From contig CAWHWB010000009.1 of NCBI GenBank assembly GCA_963832875.1, positions 124,001 to 188,000 on the forward strand: a DNA stretch of 64,000 nucleotides, written 5' to 3'. This stretch comes from AP-15 sp963832875. Its GTDB lineage: Bacteria > Pseudomonadota > Alphaproteobacteria > ATCC43930 > CGMCC-115725. The position numbers and the translations under genes were made by a program. The notes under the pieces are model-generated. The model was given only the letters and a program-made list of their open reading frames with translations. It searched no databases and was not told the origin of the DNA. Below, in pieces: positions 42,686-51,808 of this stretch (position 1 is its first letter; each line of letters begins with the position of its first letter).

Positions 42686-43534
42686 TCAGCGCCAAGGGGT
42701 TACCGCGGATACCAGTGATTGGCCGTCCTGTGGCGCTTGAGCCGCTGTGAAATCACGCGGTTTGGGCTGATTTTCGGAAGGGGTGACGCCATCGTTCCCA
42801 AGCCGGAATGCGCCATACTCTTCCCTCGCTTCGTCGGAATCATGATTGAACGACAGATCCGGCGATCGAGCAACTTGCCTGATGTTCCAGTCCTCGTAGC
42901 CGGCAGAATCGGTCCACGCGATCGAGTTCGAGAGCCAGCTGTACTGCGCCAGCCCGGTTCGTTTCAACGCTTCGCAAACTGCTCCTGACCCGTATACACC
43001 GATCATGTAATCCGGGGTTCCTCCGCTCGCCGCCGCAAAACCCGCGTTCACGCCGCGAAAGTAGTCATCAATTGCCACAAATGTTCGCAGCGGCGCATTG
43101 AAGTCGACAGCGAAATAGATGGCGCTGCCGGCAGGCTGGCCCACGGCTCTTGCCTGCCGATATGCCATCATCGCGTCGTCATAACCGGAGGAATAGGAAA
43201 AATGCGCAGGATCCCGCGAATGCAACTCCCAGACGGCCACGATCTTCAGACCCAGCGACGACAGCCGCTGAGCTTCGCTCGCCGATAGCGCCGGCCATCG
43301 CGATTCCGGCATGCGATAATAGCGGGCGACGAACTCAACCCGGCTCTCCTCCAACTCGTTCAGCACATCGCTGGCGTCGGTCGGCAGATCAATTCCCTGC
43401 CCCGCCTCAACCCTGCTCGGCAATTCGAGCACCTGGGGCGGGGGTGGGGTCGGCGCGCCGGAGCATGCCGCCAAGATCAGCCCCGGAAACATCGGTCCCA
43501 GTTTTGCGAGCCTCCCCAGTCTCCGATCTTTCAA
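42686..43534 (-). CDS. Lipoprotein with a DUF1906 (glycoside-hydrolase-like) domain
   Basis: A 282-residue envelope protein. The signal peptide ends in the lipobox LILAACS with lipidation Cys24. The domain GQGIDLPTDASDVLNELEES, VEFVARYYRMPESRWPALSA, LGLKIVAVWELHSRDPAHFS, GSAIYFAVDFNAPLRTFVAI and YMIGVYGSGAVCEALK is a DUF1906/Rv2525c-like TIM barrel related to GH25 lysozymes. Acidic residues that would be catalytic are present in AVDFN and VWELH. It may bind or trim peptidoglycan. It has lower GC than its neighbours in places, and stands alone. Confidence 0.78.
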   Translation of the reverse strand: MKDRRLGRLAKLGPMFPGLILAACSGAPTPPPPQVLELPSRVEAGQGIDLPTDASDVLNELEESRVEFVARYYRMPESRWPALSASEAQRLSSLGLKIVAVWELHSRDPAHFSYSSGYDDAMMAYRQARAVGQPAGSAIYFAVDFNAPLRTFVAIDDYFRGVNAGFAAASGGTPDYMIGVYGSGAVCEALKRTGLAQYSWLSNSIAWTDSAGYEDWNIRQVARSPDLSFNHDSDEAREEYGAFRLGNDGVTPSENQPKPRDFTAAQAPQDGQSLVSAVTPWR

Positions 43535-43715
43535 CGTGCTGGCTCCGTGCTAACAATTTATTGGTCCGCTGCCCGATACTCCCGGGTTGCAGCGCGGTGC
43601 CGTGATCTTTCGCCCCCGCTCAACGTCACCGCAACTAAATTCGCTCACGATCACTCTACGCGTCAAGACCGAAGGCGCGAAGAATTACGATATCGGCGCA
43701 GTTCGCTGCGGTCGC

Positions 43716-44894
43716 TCAAAACCGGATGTCTTGGGGCGGCAGGCCGAATTCGGAGCGGGCGAAGATGAAGGAGGCGCGTTCGGGGTTGTTGCCAGCATGC
43801 GCCCGCATCGCGTGCACGTCGCGCCACGCGCGCTGGATCGGGTTGTCGAGAAACAGCGCGTGGCCGCCGGCCGCCTCGAACAGCCGATCGACGGCATAGA
43901 CGCTGCGGTCGATCGCCTTGCCCGAATCCCAGCGATAGCGGGCGCGCAGGGCAAGCGGGATTTCCTCGGCGGCACGCGCTTGACGCATCATCGCGGCGAA
44001 ATTCGCAAGCATGCGCTCGCGCGCCGCGTCGATTTCGGCCGCCGCCTCGGCGAGGCGGTGCTGCATGAACGGGTCTTCGACCGCGCGCGAGCCGTCGCGC
44101 ACATTGATGCGCCGCGCGGCCTGCTCGCGGAAGGCCGAGAGCGCGCCTTGCGCAGCACCAATCGCCGGCGACACAATGCCGTAAGTAAACACGAGCCCGA
44201 ACGGCAGGCGATAGAGCGGCGCGTCGTTGACCGCGGCGCCCGGATGATTGAGGGCGAAGGCGTCGCGGTAGGAATGGGTGCGGTATTCGGGCACATACGC
44301 GTCTTCGACGACGATGTCCTTGCTGCCGCTGGCGCAGAGGCCCATCACGTGCCAGTTGTCCGCGATCCGATAGTCATGGCGCGGCACCAGAAACACGCGC
44401 AGATCGGGCGGCTCGCCTGGTAACGCCGGCGGGGCAGCGCCGCCGAGCACGGCCCATCGGCAATAGTCGCAGCCGCTCGAAAACGACCAGCGGCCGCTGA
44501 GACGAAAGCCGCCTGGAGCGCGCTCGACGATCCCGGTCGGCGCCAGCGAGGTCGACAGCTGGACGCTGTCATCTTCACCCCAGACATCTTCTTGCGCCTG
44601 CGGCGGCAGGATCGCGACATGCCAGTTGTGGACGCCGAGCACGCCAAGGATCCAGCCGCTCGACCCGCAGACGGCACCAACCTCGGTCACCGCCTGGTAA
44701 AAAACCCCGGGGTCGAGCTCATAGCCGCCGTAACGCTTCGGCTGCAAGGCTCGGAACAGGCCGGCCCTTTGAAAGTCTTCGAAGGTCTCGTCCGGGAGCC
44801 GCCGCATTTGCTCGGCCCCTCGGGCGCGCTCGCGCAATGCCGGCAGCAAGGCCCGCACCCGGTCGAGATACGCCTCAGGCGTCATGGCGCTCAT
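43716..44894 (-). CDS. Flavin-dependent monooxygenase, HsaA-like acyl-CoA dehydrogenase fold
   Basis: A 392-residue oxygenase subunit of the two-component, FADH2/FMNH2-using group that includes HsaA, HpaB-like and acyl-CoA dehydrogenase-fold hydroxylases. Features: MRRLPDETFEDFQRAGLFRA then LQPKRYGGYELDP; SSGWILGVLGVHNWHVAI; GRWSFSSGCDYCRWAVLGG; NWHVMGLCASGSKDIVVEDA; and near the end RAWRDVHAMRAHAGNNPE. RDVHAMRAH provides the His expected in the active site of HsaA-type enzymes. A separate flavin reductase is needed and was not seen. Next to it are a TIGR03621-type LLM gene and a double-VOC gene, together suggesting attack on an aromatic or steroid-like ring. Confidence 0.83.
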   Translation of the reverse strand: MSAMTPEAYLDRVRALLPALRERARGAEQMRRLPDETFEDFQRAGLFRALQPKRYGGYELDPGVFYQAVTEVGAVCGSSGWILGVLGVHNWHVAILPPQAQEDVWGEDDSVQLSTSLAPTGIVERAPGGFRLSGRWSFSSGCDYCRWAVLGGAAPPALPGEPPDLRVFLVPRHDYRIADNWHVMGLCASGSKDIVVEDAYVPEYRTHSYRDAFALNHPGAAVNDAPLYRLPFGLVFTYGIVSPAIGAAQGALSAFREQAARRINVRDGSRAVEDPFMQHRLAEAAAEIDAARERMLANFAAMMRQARAAEEIPLALRARYRWDSGKAIDRSVYAVDRLFEAAGGHALFLDNPIQRAWRDVHAMRAHAGNNPERASFIFARSEFGLPPQDIRF

Positions 44895-44944
44895 CGCTCC
44901 TGATTCGGTAGGGAATGATCGATCGTCGCGAAAGAAGTGGCAAT

Positions 44945-45877
44945 CTACCGGCCGGCGAGTTGGGCCACCACCGGGGCGAACGCGCTCAAGTACGGTTCAA
45001 ATACCGTGAAGTAAGAGATGCCCCAACGCTCCCTGCGCAACCGCAGATCCTCGATCATCTGGTCCACGGTTCCGACCAGCACATGGGGGCTGTCGAGGAT
45101 CTCTTCGGGAGTGAGCTGGTTCCAGTGGTGCGCCAACTCTCCGGCCGCTCGTCGGCGGTCGTCGATCACGACAACCCGCTGGACCAACGCGTTCAGCTCC
45201 AGCTGGGCGCATCGGTCGCCCGAGCTCTCGCGGACGAGCCGTATCCGCTCGTCCACACCCGACGCCTTCCATCCGGAGATGTCGGGCTCCGTGCCGCCGC
45301 GGCGAAAGGTGATGCCAGAGAGGCCGACGATGTCGGCTTCCCGTGCAGCCAAGCTCAGCAGCCGACGGCCGTTGCCGCTGATCGCGATCGGCGGATGGGG
45401 CCGCTGGACCGGGAGGGGGAAGATCGTGTGGTCGGCTACGCGATAATGCCGACCGGCGAAGGTTACCCGTTCCCCCATCAGCAGCCCCTTGATGATCGTG
45501 ACCGCTTCGGCCAGCCGGTCGACCCGGGTGCCTCCCTTATCGAAGCCAAACCCCGCTTGGTCGTATTCGGATTGCATGTGCCCGGCGCCCAAGCCGAGTT
45601 CGAACCGGCCGCCGGTCAACAGATCTACGGTCGCCGCCTCGCGCGCCACCAGCACCGGATGGCGAAAGTCGTTGTTGAGCACGTTGGTGCCGAGCCGGAG
45701 GGTCGTCGTCGCCTCGGCCGCGCTGGCCAGAGCCAGCATCGGCGCCAAGAGGTCGGTCAGGTGGTCGGGTACGGTCAGGATATCGTAGCCGAGGCCTTCG
45801 ATCCTGCGGGCTTTCTCCACCCATTCGGCGCGCGAACGCGACGGCCCGACATTGACGCCGAACCGGAACGGCTTCAT
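44945..45877 (-). CDS. LLM class oxidoreductase, TIGR03621 (F420-type) family
   Basis: A 310-residue luciferase-like barrel. The pattern PFRFGVNVGPSRSRAEWVEK, GYDILTVPDHLTDLLAPMLA, TTLRLGTNVLNNDFRHPVLV, LTGGRFELGLGAGHMQSEYD and the end SPHVLVGTVDQMIEDLRLRR is that of TIGR03621, described for actinobacterial F420-dependent enzymes. Members in proteobacteria may use F420 or FMN; the sequence cannot decide. The ATG at 45877 follows about 12 bases after the double-VOC gene's stop, so the two are probably co-transcribed. Confidence 0.85.
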   Translation of the reverse strand: MKPFRFGVNVGPSRSRAEWVEKARRIEGLGYDILTVPDHLTDLLAPMLALASAAEATTTLRLGTNVLNNDFRHPVLVAREAATVDLLTGGRFELGLGAGHMQSEYDQAGFGFDKGGTRVDRLAEAVTIIKGLLMGERVTFAGRHYRVADHTIFPLPVQRPHPPIAISGNGRRLLSLAAREADIVGLSGITFRRGGTEPDISGWKASGVDERIRLVRESSGDRCAQLELNALVQRVVVIDDRRRAAGELAHHWNQLTPEEILDSPHVLVGTVDQMIEDLRLRRERWGISYFTVFEPYLSAFAPVVAQLAGR

Positions 45878-45889
45878 TCGCGCAGTCTT

Positions 45890-47110
45890 CTATCCTAGTG
45901 GGCCTTGAAACACCTGGTCGACATAGGTGTCCGACAATGGTTCCAGCGCCTCGGGCCAATTGCCGTTGACCCGGCGCCGCTCGGCGGCCGGCCGGACCCG
46001 GCCGTCCCAGCCCACCTGCTCCATGTAATAATAGAGCTGGATGCAGTGGCCGTCGGGGTCGAGCGCGAAGGCCGAATAGTCGATGCCGGGGTAGAGCTCT
46101 GGCGGGATCGTGTCGATAAAGGTGACGCCGTGCTCCTTCAGGAAGGCTATCGCCGCGCGCAACTGCGCATAGCTGCCGAGCTCGACGCCAAACGACATGC
46201 AGCTCGTGTGTGCGCCCAGGCCGAGGCCGCGCCGCAACTCCTTTGGATAGAGCGCCACGCTGTGGTGCTCGGCGCCGCAGCGCAAAAACGTACAGCGGGC
46301 ACCGCGGTATATCGTCTCTTCGCTGCGTTGAAAGCCGAGACGTTCGCGGTAAAAGGCTTCGGCGCGCTCGACATCGTCGACGAATAGGCCAATGGGGCCC
46401 ACCTTGGTGATCTTGAACGGCCGCGGCAGAAGCACCCCACCGACGTCATAGGTCGCGGGCAGGGTCTCTTTCGGCTGATGGCCCGACAATACCGCGATGC
46501 CCTTGTCATAGGCTTCGGCCAGTTCGGCCGCCTCGGACATCTGCGGCAAGGGCGGCTTTTCGTTGAAGCCGCGGTAATACATGTCGCGCGGCTTCGATAG
46601 CCGGTTCCAGCCGACCTGCTCGATGCCATAATAGAACTCGTTGGTGTGGCCGTCGGGATCGTAGACGTAAACATGCCAGTTGCTGCCTGGCATGTCGCGG
46701 CCGACGCGCTGGACCCGCACCTGGTGCCGCACGAAATAATCATGTGCGTCGCCGATCTCCTTGAGACTGCCGCACTGCCAAGTGATCTGGTTGATCGTGA
46801 CCTCGGGCGCGAATTTGCGGTCGGCGCGGTGGTCCATGACCTTTTTTGGGAACAGCACGAAGGCGTGGTGGTCGGTGCCGTAGCGCATGAAGTAGCCGCG
46901 CGGATCGCCGAGGTCGGCGTCCTTCGGGAACCACGGCGCGTGCGAAAAATCGAGCGTGTCGGAGGCGGTAAAGCCTAAGAGGTCGCCATAGAATTCGCGA
47001 CCCTCCGGCAGTTTCTCGACATTGAAGCCGAAATGGCCGAGCCGGCGGACCTTGAACGGCCGCGGCAGCAGCACCCCACCAACATCATAGCGCTCGACAA
47101 CAGCTGACAT
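45890..47110 (-). CDS. Fused double-VOC protein, extradiol-dioxygenase-like
   Basis: A 406-residue protein made of two homologous VOC domains, each introduced by the identical 13-residue element YDVGGVLLPRPFK (residues 8-20 and 221-233). Domain 1 (about 21-170) keeps H26 and E158 of the usual metal triad, with Gln108 where the second His is expected. Domain 2 (about 234-375) has P239 and Gln358 at the outer positions and no His at the middle one. Both keep a DHH/EHH pair (81-82, 282-283). The N-terminal domain is thus the better candidate for catalysis, the reverse of classic type I extradiol enzymes. Linked to LLM and HsaA-like genes. Confidence 0.78.
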   Translation of the reverse strand: MSAVVERYDVGGVLLPRPFKVRRLGHFGFNVEKLPEGREFYGDLLGFTASDTLDFSHAPWFPKDADLGDPRGYFMRYGTDHHAFVLFPKKVMDHRADRKFAPEVTINQITWQCGSLKEIGDAHDYFVRHQVRVQRVGRDMPGSNWHVYVYDPDGHTNEFYYGIEQVGWNRLSKPRDMYYRGFNEKPPLPQMSEAAELAEAYDKGIAVLSGHQPKETLPATYDVGGVLLPRPFKITKVGPIGLFVDDVERAEAFYRERLGFQRSEETIYRGARCTFLRCGAEHHSVALYPKELRRGLGLGAHTSCMSFGVELGSYAQLRAAIAFLKEHGVTFIDTIPPELYPGIDYSAFALDPDGHCIQLYYYMEQVGWDGRVRPAAERRRVNGNWPEALEPLSDTYVDQVFQGPLG

Positions 47111-47247
47111 GATCTCACTCCCTCTTCAACGCGCGGTGCCCTCGATCGCCTGGACGTTGTGCCCTTCGCTCGCCACCCGGGGCCTTCGCCGCTATGACGG
47201 GGAAGCACTTGCGGCTACCGGACCCGACCAACTGCTGATCCACTACA

Positions 47248-48018
47248 TTAGACGGCGAGCTCGCACCAGATCGGGGTGTGGTCCGAGGCACGCTCCTTGG
47301 CGCGAGGCTTTTTGTCGATATCACAGGCGGCGACCCGGTCGGCGGCGTGCGGCGACAGCAGCAGATGGTCGATGCGCAGGCCTTCGTCGCGGTGCCAACG
47401 CCCAGCCTGATAATCCCAAAAGGTATAGCGATGCGGCTCGCGGTGAAAGACGCGGTAGGCGTCAGTCAGGCCCAGATGCATCAGCGTCCGGAACCGCGAG
47501 CGGGCTTCGAGCCGGCACAGCGCGTCATCGCGCCAGGCCACCGGGTCGTAGACGTCTTCGTCGGCTGGACAGATGTTGTAGTCGCCGGCCAACACGAACG
47601 GGATCTCGCGCCGCAGCAGCGTGCGCGCATGCCCGACCAGCCGCTCCATCCAGGCGAGCTTGTAGGCGAATTTGTCGGTGCCGACCGGGTTGCCGTTGGG
47701 CAGATAGATCGAGGCCACTCGGACCTCGCCGAAAGCCGCTTCGAGATAGCGCGCCTGCTCGTCCTCCTCCATGCCGGGGAGCCCGCGAACGAGTTCCTCG
47801 GGCGGCTCTTTCGACACCAGCGCGACACCGTTATAGGCACGCTGGCCGATCGTCTCGACACGGTAGCCGAGCGCCTGGATTTCGAGCATAGGGAAGTCCG
47901 CGGCCGGGCATTTGGTCTCCTGCAGGCACAGGACATCGGGCTGCGCCTCGGCTAGAAAGGCCAGCAGGTGCGGCAGCCGCGCCTTGACCGAATTGACGTT
48001 CCAGCTGGCGATCTTCAC
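47248..48018 (-). CDS. xth: Exodeoxyribonuclease III
   Basis: A 256-residue Mg2+-dependent AP endonuclease/3'-5' exonuclease of base-excision repair. The EEP-fold motifs are all present: MKIASWNVNSVKARLPHLLA (N in WNVNS), LCLQETKCP with the metal Glu, SIYLPNGNPVG, LAGDYNICPADEDVYDP with catalytic D-x-N, and the C-terminal RIDHLLLSP and SDHTPIW with catalytic D-H. The length is typical of the family. The gene follows the erpA gene on the same strand by about 20 bases, which may be a coincidence of a short operon. Cytoplasmic housekeeping enzyme. Confidence 0.93.
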   Translation of the reverse strand: MKIASWNVNSVKARLPHLLAFLAEAQPDVLCLQETKCPAADFPMLEIQALGYRVETIGQRAYNGVALVSKEPPEELVRGLPGMEEDEQARYLEAAFGEVRVASIYLPNGNPVGTDKFAYKLAWMERLVGHARTLLRREIPFVLAGDYNICPADEDVYDPVAWRDDALCRLEARSRFRTLMHLGLTDAYRVFHREPHRYTFWDYQAGRWHRDEGLRIDHLLLSPHAADRVAACDIDKKPRAKERASDHTPIWCELAV

Positions 48019-48039
48019 GGGTGCAATCGACGGCGCCGC

Positions 48040-48399
48040 TCAGCCGATCGAAAACGAGTTGCCGCAGCCGCAGGACGAGGCCGCGTTCGGGTTGCGAATC
48101 TGGAACGAGGCGCCCATCAAATCCTCGACGAAATCGACCTCAGCCCCCCCCAAAAGCCCCAGCGAAACCTCGTCGACAACGACGCCGACGCCGTCCCGCT
48201 CAAAGACGAAATCGTCTTCGTTCTTCCGGTCGTCGAAACTGAAGCCGTACTGAAATCCGGAGCAGCCGCCGCCGGAAACCGCGATCCGTAGAAAGGCACC
48301 CTCGGCCGCTTCCTGCTGCTTGAGGGTTGCGATCCGGCGGACCGCGCTGTCGGTCAACAGGATGGTCCGCTCGTCGCCCTCGGTTCCGTGCTCGGACAT
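48040..48399 (-). CDS. erpA: A-type iron-sulfur carrier, HesB/IscA/ErpA family
   Basis: A 119-residue Fe-S insertion protein. The three conserved cysteines are C46 (VSGGGCSGFQYGF), C110 and C112 (ASSCGCGNSF). LLTDSAVRRIATL starts the conserved domain, and FVEDLMGASFQIRNPNAASS is the C-terminal strand. The extra ten acidic N-terminal residues and the sequence order fit ErpA-type better than SufA. It delivers [4Fe-4S] or [2Fe-2S] clusters to apo-proteins such as those of respiratory and isoprenoid enzymes. The isc/suf operon is not in the window. Confidence 0.88.
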   Translation of the reverse strand: MSEHGTEGDERTILLTDSAVRRIATLKQQEAAEGAFLRIAVSGGGCSGFQYGFSFDDRKNEDDFVFERDGVGVVVDEVSLGLLGGAEVDFVEDLMGASFQIRNPNAASSCGCGNSFSIG

Positions 48400-48445
48400 C
48401 TCTTCGCCGCTCCAAGGCTGCCGGATCGCCTGCGACCGGCTGGTC

Positions 48446-49324
48446 CTATCCTATGTAAGCACGGCGGCCGACGCGGTCAAACCTGCAAGGTTTCCCGGGG
48501 GCGATCCTAACGGCTGTTGGCGGGGCCGGGATTTGGCTGCCGCTGATGTTGCCGGCTGAGTCGCGGCGGATCTGGGTCTGATTGTTGCCGGCCTTGGGCG
48601 GTATCGGCGCCGGGGCCATCGTCGCCGTCACCGGCGCCGCTTCGACCTGCGCTTTGGAGAGAGCGACGCGAACCGGCGTCCCGTCGTTGCCGAGTTGAGG
48701 GTTGGCGGCACGCCACGCCACCGCATGATCATTGGCGCCGATGCTGATAAAGCCCCCGGTGTCGATGACCAGCGCCACGAGACGCCCGGTTCCGAGCGTC
48801 AGCACCACGTTCTGAACGTGGCCGACCGAACCGCCTTTGGCGTCGACCACGTTCTTGCCGAGAAGATCGGTTTTCAAGTCGTAGTAGCCGCCGCCGGCCT
48901 TCGCCTGTTCGATGGAGGCGCTACCGGCGGCCAATTCCCGACCGCTGAGCCGGGTCACGAAATGCGGCGTCGGGCGCGGGTCGAGCCGCAGGCTGTTCCA
49001 GGCGATCGCGCTGGCGCCGTGACCGAACGATCGACCGCCCTCCGGTGCGACGACAGCAAGCGCGGCCAGCGCGCTGCGACGGTCGATCAGGAGGTCGGTG
49101 ATCTTGGCGATGTCGGCGCCGGTTGCGTTCTGCACGTTCGCGCCGATGACGTTGCTCGCCTCGATCTGGTCGGCGGTCGGGCTGACCGTCGGGGTTTTCG
49201 GCGCGCGGTTGGCGGTGTGGCCGGTATTCATCTGCGGCGCCGCACTTTCGGCGGCGACGGCGGGCGCGGCCCCGGCGCAGGTCAGAGCGAGGATCAAAAG
49301 CATGGCGGCAGCGCGATCGATCAT
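48446..49324 (-). CDS. Exported protein with two PRC-barrel domains
   Basis: A 292-residue protein with a signal peptide (AAMLLILALTCAGAAPAVAA). The first PRC-like segment is SNVIGANVQNATGADIAKIT then DLLIDRRSALAALAVVAPEG, and the second is TDLLGKNVVDAKGGSVGHVQ then NVVLTLGTGRLVALVIDTGG. A Pro/Ala-rich tail with the sequence APAPIPPKAGNNQTQIRRDS follows. PRC barrels occur in RimM and the photosynthetic H subunit; exported two-copy forms are common in alphaproteobacteria, where their role is unknown but linked to stress and envelope function. It has a short spacer to the transketolase, which runs in the opposite direction. Confidence 0.8.
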   Translation of the reverse strand: MIDRAAAMLLILALTCAGAAPAVAAESAAPQMNTGHTANRAPKTPTVSPTADQIEASNVIGANVQNATGADIAKITDLLIDRRSALAALAVVAPEGGRSFGHGASAIAWNSLRLDPRPTPHFVTRLSGRELAAGSASIEQAKAGGGYYDLKTDLLGKNVVDAKGGSVGHVQNVVLTLGTGRLVALVIDTGGFISIGANDHAVAWRAANPQLGNDGTPVRVALSKAQVEAAPVTATMAPAPIPPKAGNNQTQIRRDSAGNISGSQIPAPPTAVRIAPGKPCRFDRVGRRAYIG

Positions 49325-49436
49325 CGTGGCGGTTCATCGTAGTTTCCTGTGTCGCTAACTCCGGCGCGCCTGAAAAATTCATGTCCTCGGCCGATATCGG
49401 CTAAGTTCTGCTTCGCAGAGGCGGGAGTCGGGTTCG

Positions 49437-51801
49437 ATGCCGCAGGTCATAGAGGGCGGACGCGTCGGCCAGGAGCAGGCGGAGCGTGGCGACAAGCTCG
49501 CCTGTCTGGCCGCGCTCGAGCGCAAGGTGTTGTGGCTGTCTACCTGGATGATCCACAACGCGAACCACCTGCGGCCCAACCGCGACGGGCTCAAGGTCGG
49601 CGGGCACCAGGCTTCGAGCGCGTCAGTGGCGACCCTGATGACCGCACTCTATTTCGACGTGCTGCGCCCGCAGGACCGGGTTGCGGTCAAACCGCACGCG
49701 TCGCCGGTATTTCACGCGATCCAATACCTGCTCGGACATCAGACCCGAGAGAAATTGCAGCGGTTCCGCGCCTATGGCGGCGCCCAATCCTATCCGTCGC
49801 GGACCAAGGACGGCGGCGACATCGTCGATTTCTCGACCGGCTCGGTCGGCCTCGGCGTCGGCATGACCCTGTTCGGATCGATCGCGCAAGACTACCTGCG
49901 CTTGAAGGAGCTGATCCCGACCGACGAGCCGCCCGGCCGAATGATCGCGCTCGCCGGCGACGCCGAGCTCGACGAAGGCAACATCTTCGAGGCGTTGCTC
50001 GAAGGCTGGAAACACGACGTCCGCAATCTGTGGTGGGTCATCGACTACAACCGCCAAAGCCTCGACGCTGTCGTTTCCGACCGGCTGTTCGGCCGCATCG
50101 ATGCGATGTTCGAGATGATGGGCTGGCGCGTCGTCACCCTCAAATATGGGCGGCTCCTGGAAGCCGCCTTTGCGCGCCCCGACGGGCATCATCTGCGCGA
50201 GTGGATCGACGCCTGCCCGAACTCGCTCTATTCGGCATTGGTCTACAAGGGCGGTGAGGGCTGGCGCGAGCATCTCCAGCGCGACCTCAACCGCTATCCG
50301 GGCATCCGCGCGATCCTCGACGATCACGACGACGATGGGTTGCAGCATTTGATGACCAATCTCGGCGGTCACGATTTGGCGGCGGTGCTCGACGCCTTTC
50401 ATGCGATTGCCGATGACCGGCCGACCTGCTTCATCGCCTATACGATCAAGGGCTATGGGCTGCCCTTCGCCGGGCACAAGGACAACCATGCCGGGCTGAT
50501 GAACCCGGGCCAGATGGCCGCGTTCCAGCGCAGTATGGCGGTGGCCGAGGGTGCGGAATGGGACCTGTTCGCTGGCCTCGACCAGCCGCCCGAACGTCTT
50601 TCGGCGTTTCTGAAAACGCTGCCGCTGGCTGGACCCGTGCGGCGCCGGCACGTGGCGGCGCCGGTGCCGGTGCCGGCGAGCCTGCCGGTCCCGCACGGCG
50701 ACCGGCTGTCAACCCAAGAGGCGTTCGGCCGGCTGCTCGGCGAAATTGCCGCGGGCGACACCGAATTGGCGCGGCGGATCGTGACGACCTCGCCCGATGT
50801 CACCGTGTCGACCAATCTCGGGCCGTGGGTCAACCGCCGCGGGATCTTCGACCGCGCCGAGCGCGCCGACACCTTCCGCGAAGAAAAGGTCGTCTCGGCG
50901 CAGCGCTGGGCGATGTCGCCGCAGGGCCAGCATATCGAGCTCGGCATCGCCGAGAGCAATCTGTTCCTGCAATTGGCGGCGCTCGGTCTATCGGCCCCGC
51001 TGTTCGGCACGCGGCTGTTGCCGATCGGCACGCTCTACGACCCGTTTATCAAGCGCGGCCTCGATGCGCTGAATTACGCCTGCTACCAGGACGCGCGCTT
51101 TATTCTGGTGGCGACCCCGTCCGGGATCACCCTGGCGCCGGAAGGCGGCGCGCACCAATCGGTCGGCGAGCCGCTGATCGGGATCGCCCAACCGGGATTG
51201 ACCAGCTTCGAGCCGGCTTTTGCCGACGAGCTCGCCGTGCTGCTGCGTTGGGCGTTACAGGAGATTCAGCGCGAGCGACGGCGAATCGATCTATTTCCGG
51301 CTCTCGACCCGGCCGGTGGATCAGCCGAAGCGCCAGATCGATGCCGATTTGGCCGCGGCGATCATCGCCGGCGCCTATTGGCTGCGCCAGCCAGCGCCCG
51401 ATGCCGAGCTGGCGATCGCCTATTGCGGCGCCGTCGCTCCCGAGGCGGTCGCGGCGCTCAAAGCGATCGCCGAGGACATCCCCGGCGCCGGGTTGCTGGC
51501 GATCACCTCGCCCGATCGGCTGCACCGCGACTGGCGGAACGCCCAAACCAATGGCAATACCGGCGTGGCCGAAAGGCTGCTCCGGCAGCTGCGGCCGAAT
51601 GCGGCGCTCGTCACGGTCGCCGATTTCCACCCGGCGACCTTGTCATGGCTCGGCGCTGTCGCCCACAACCCGATCGTCCCGCTCGGGGTTGAGCGCTTTG
51701 GCCAATCGGGCGACATCCCCGACCTCTATCATGCCTACGGCATCGACGCCGAGGCGATCCTCGCCGCCGCCGCCCGCGCCTGCCTGCTGTCGCTGAGCTA
51801 G
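49437..51801 (+). CDS. Transketolase-type ThDP enzyme, with a +1 frameshift
   Basis: A 787-residue thiamine-diphosphate enzyme once repaired. The ThDP/Mg motif is GDAELDEGN (174-182) with WWVIDYNRQSLD. The family N-terminus MIHNANHLRPNRDGLKVGGH is present, with VKPHASPVFHAIQYLLG and NHAGLMNPGQ. The Pyr domain has ELGIAESNLFLQLAALGLSA with the catalytic Glu. The frame breaks near 51265 after ALQEI; the rest (SDGESIYFRLSTRPVDQPKR through YHAYGIDAEAILAAAARACL) is one frame on, ending at 51801. Removing a T from GAGATTCAGC, or the G of CGCGAGC, repairs it. The shape is that of the alphaproteobacterial transketolase/PDH-E1-like group, so pyruvate or ketose use is not settled. Confidence 0.85.
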
Positions 51802-51808
51802 ACGTCGG

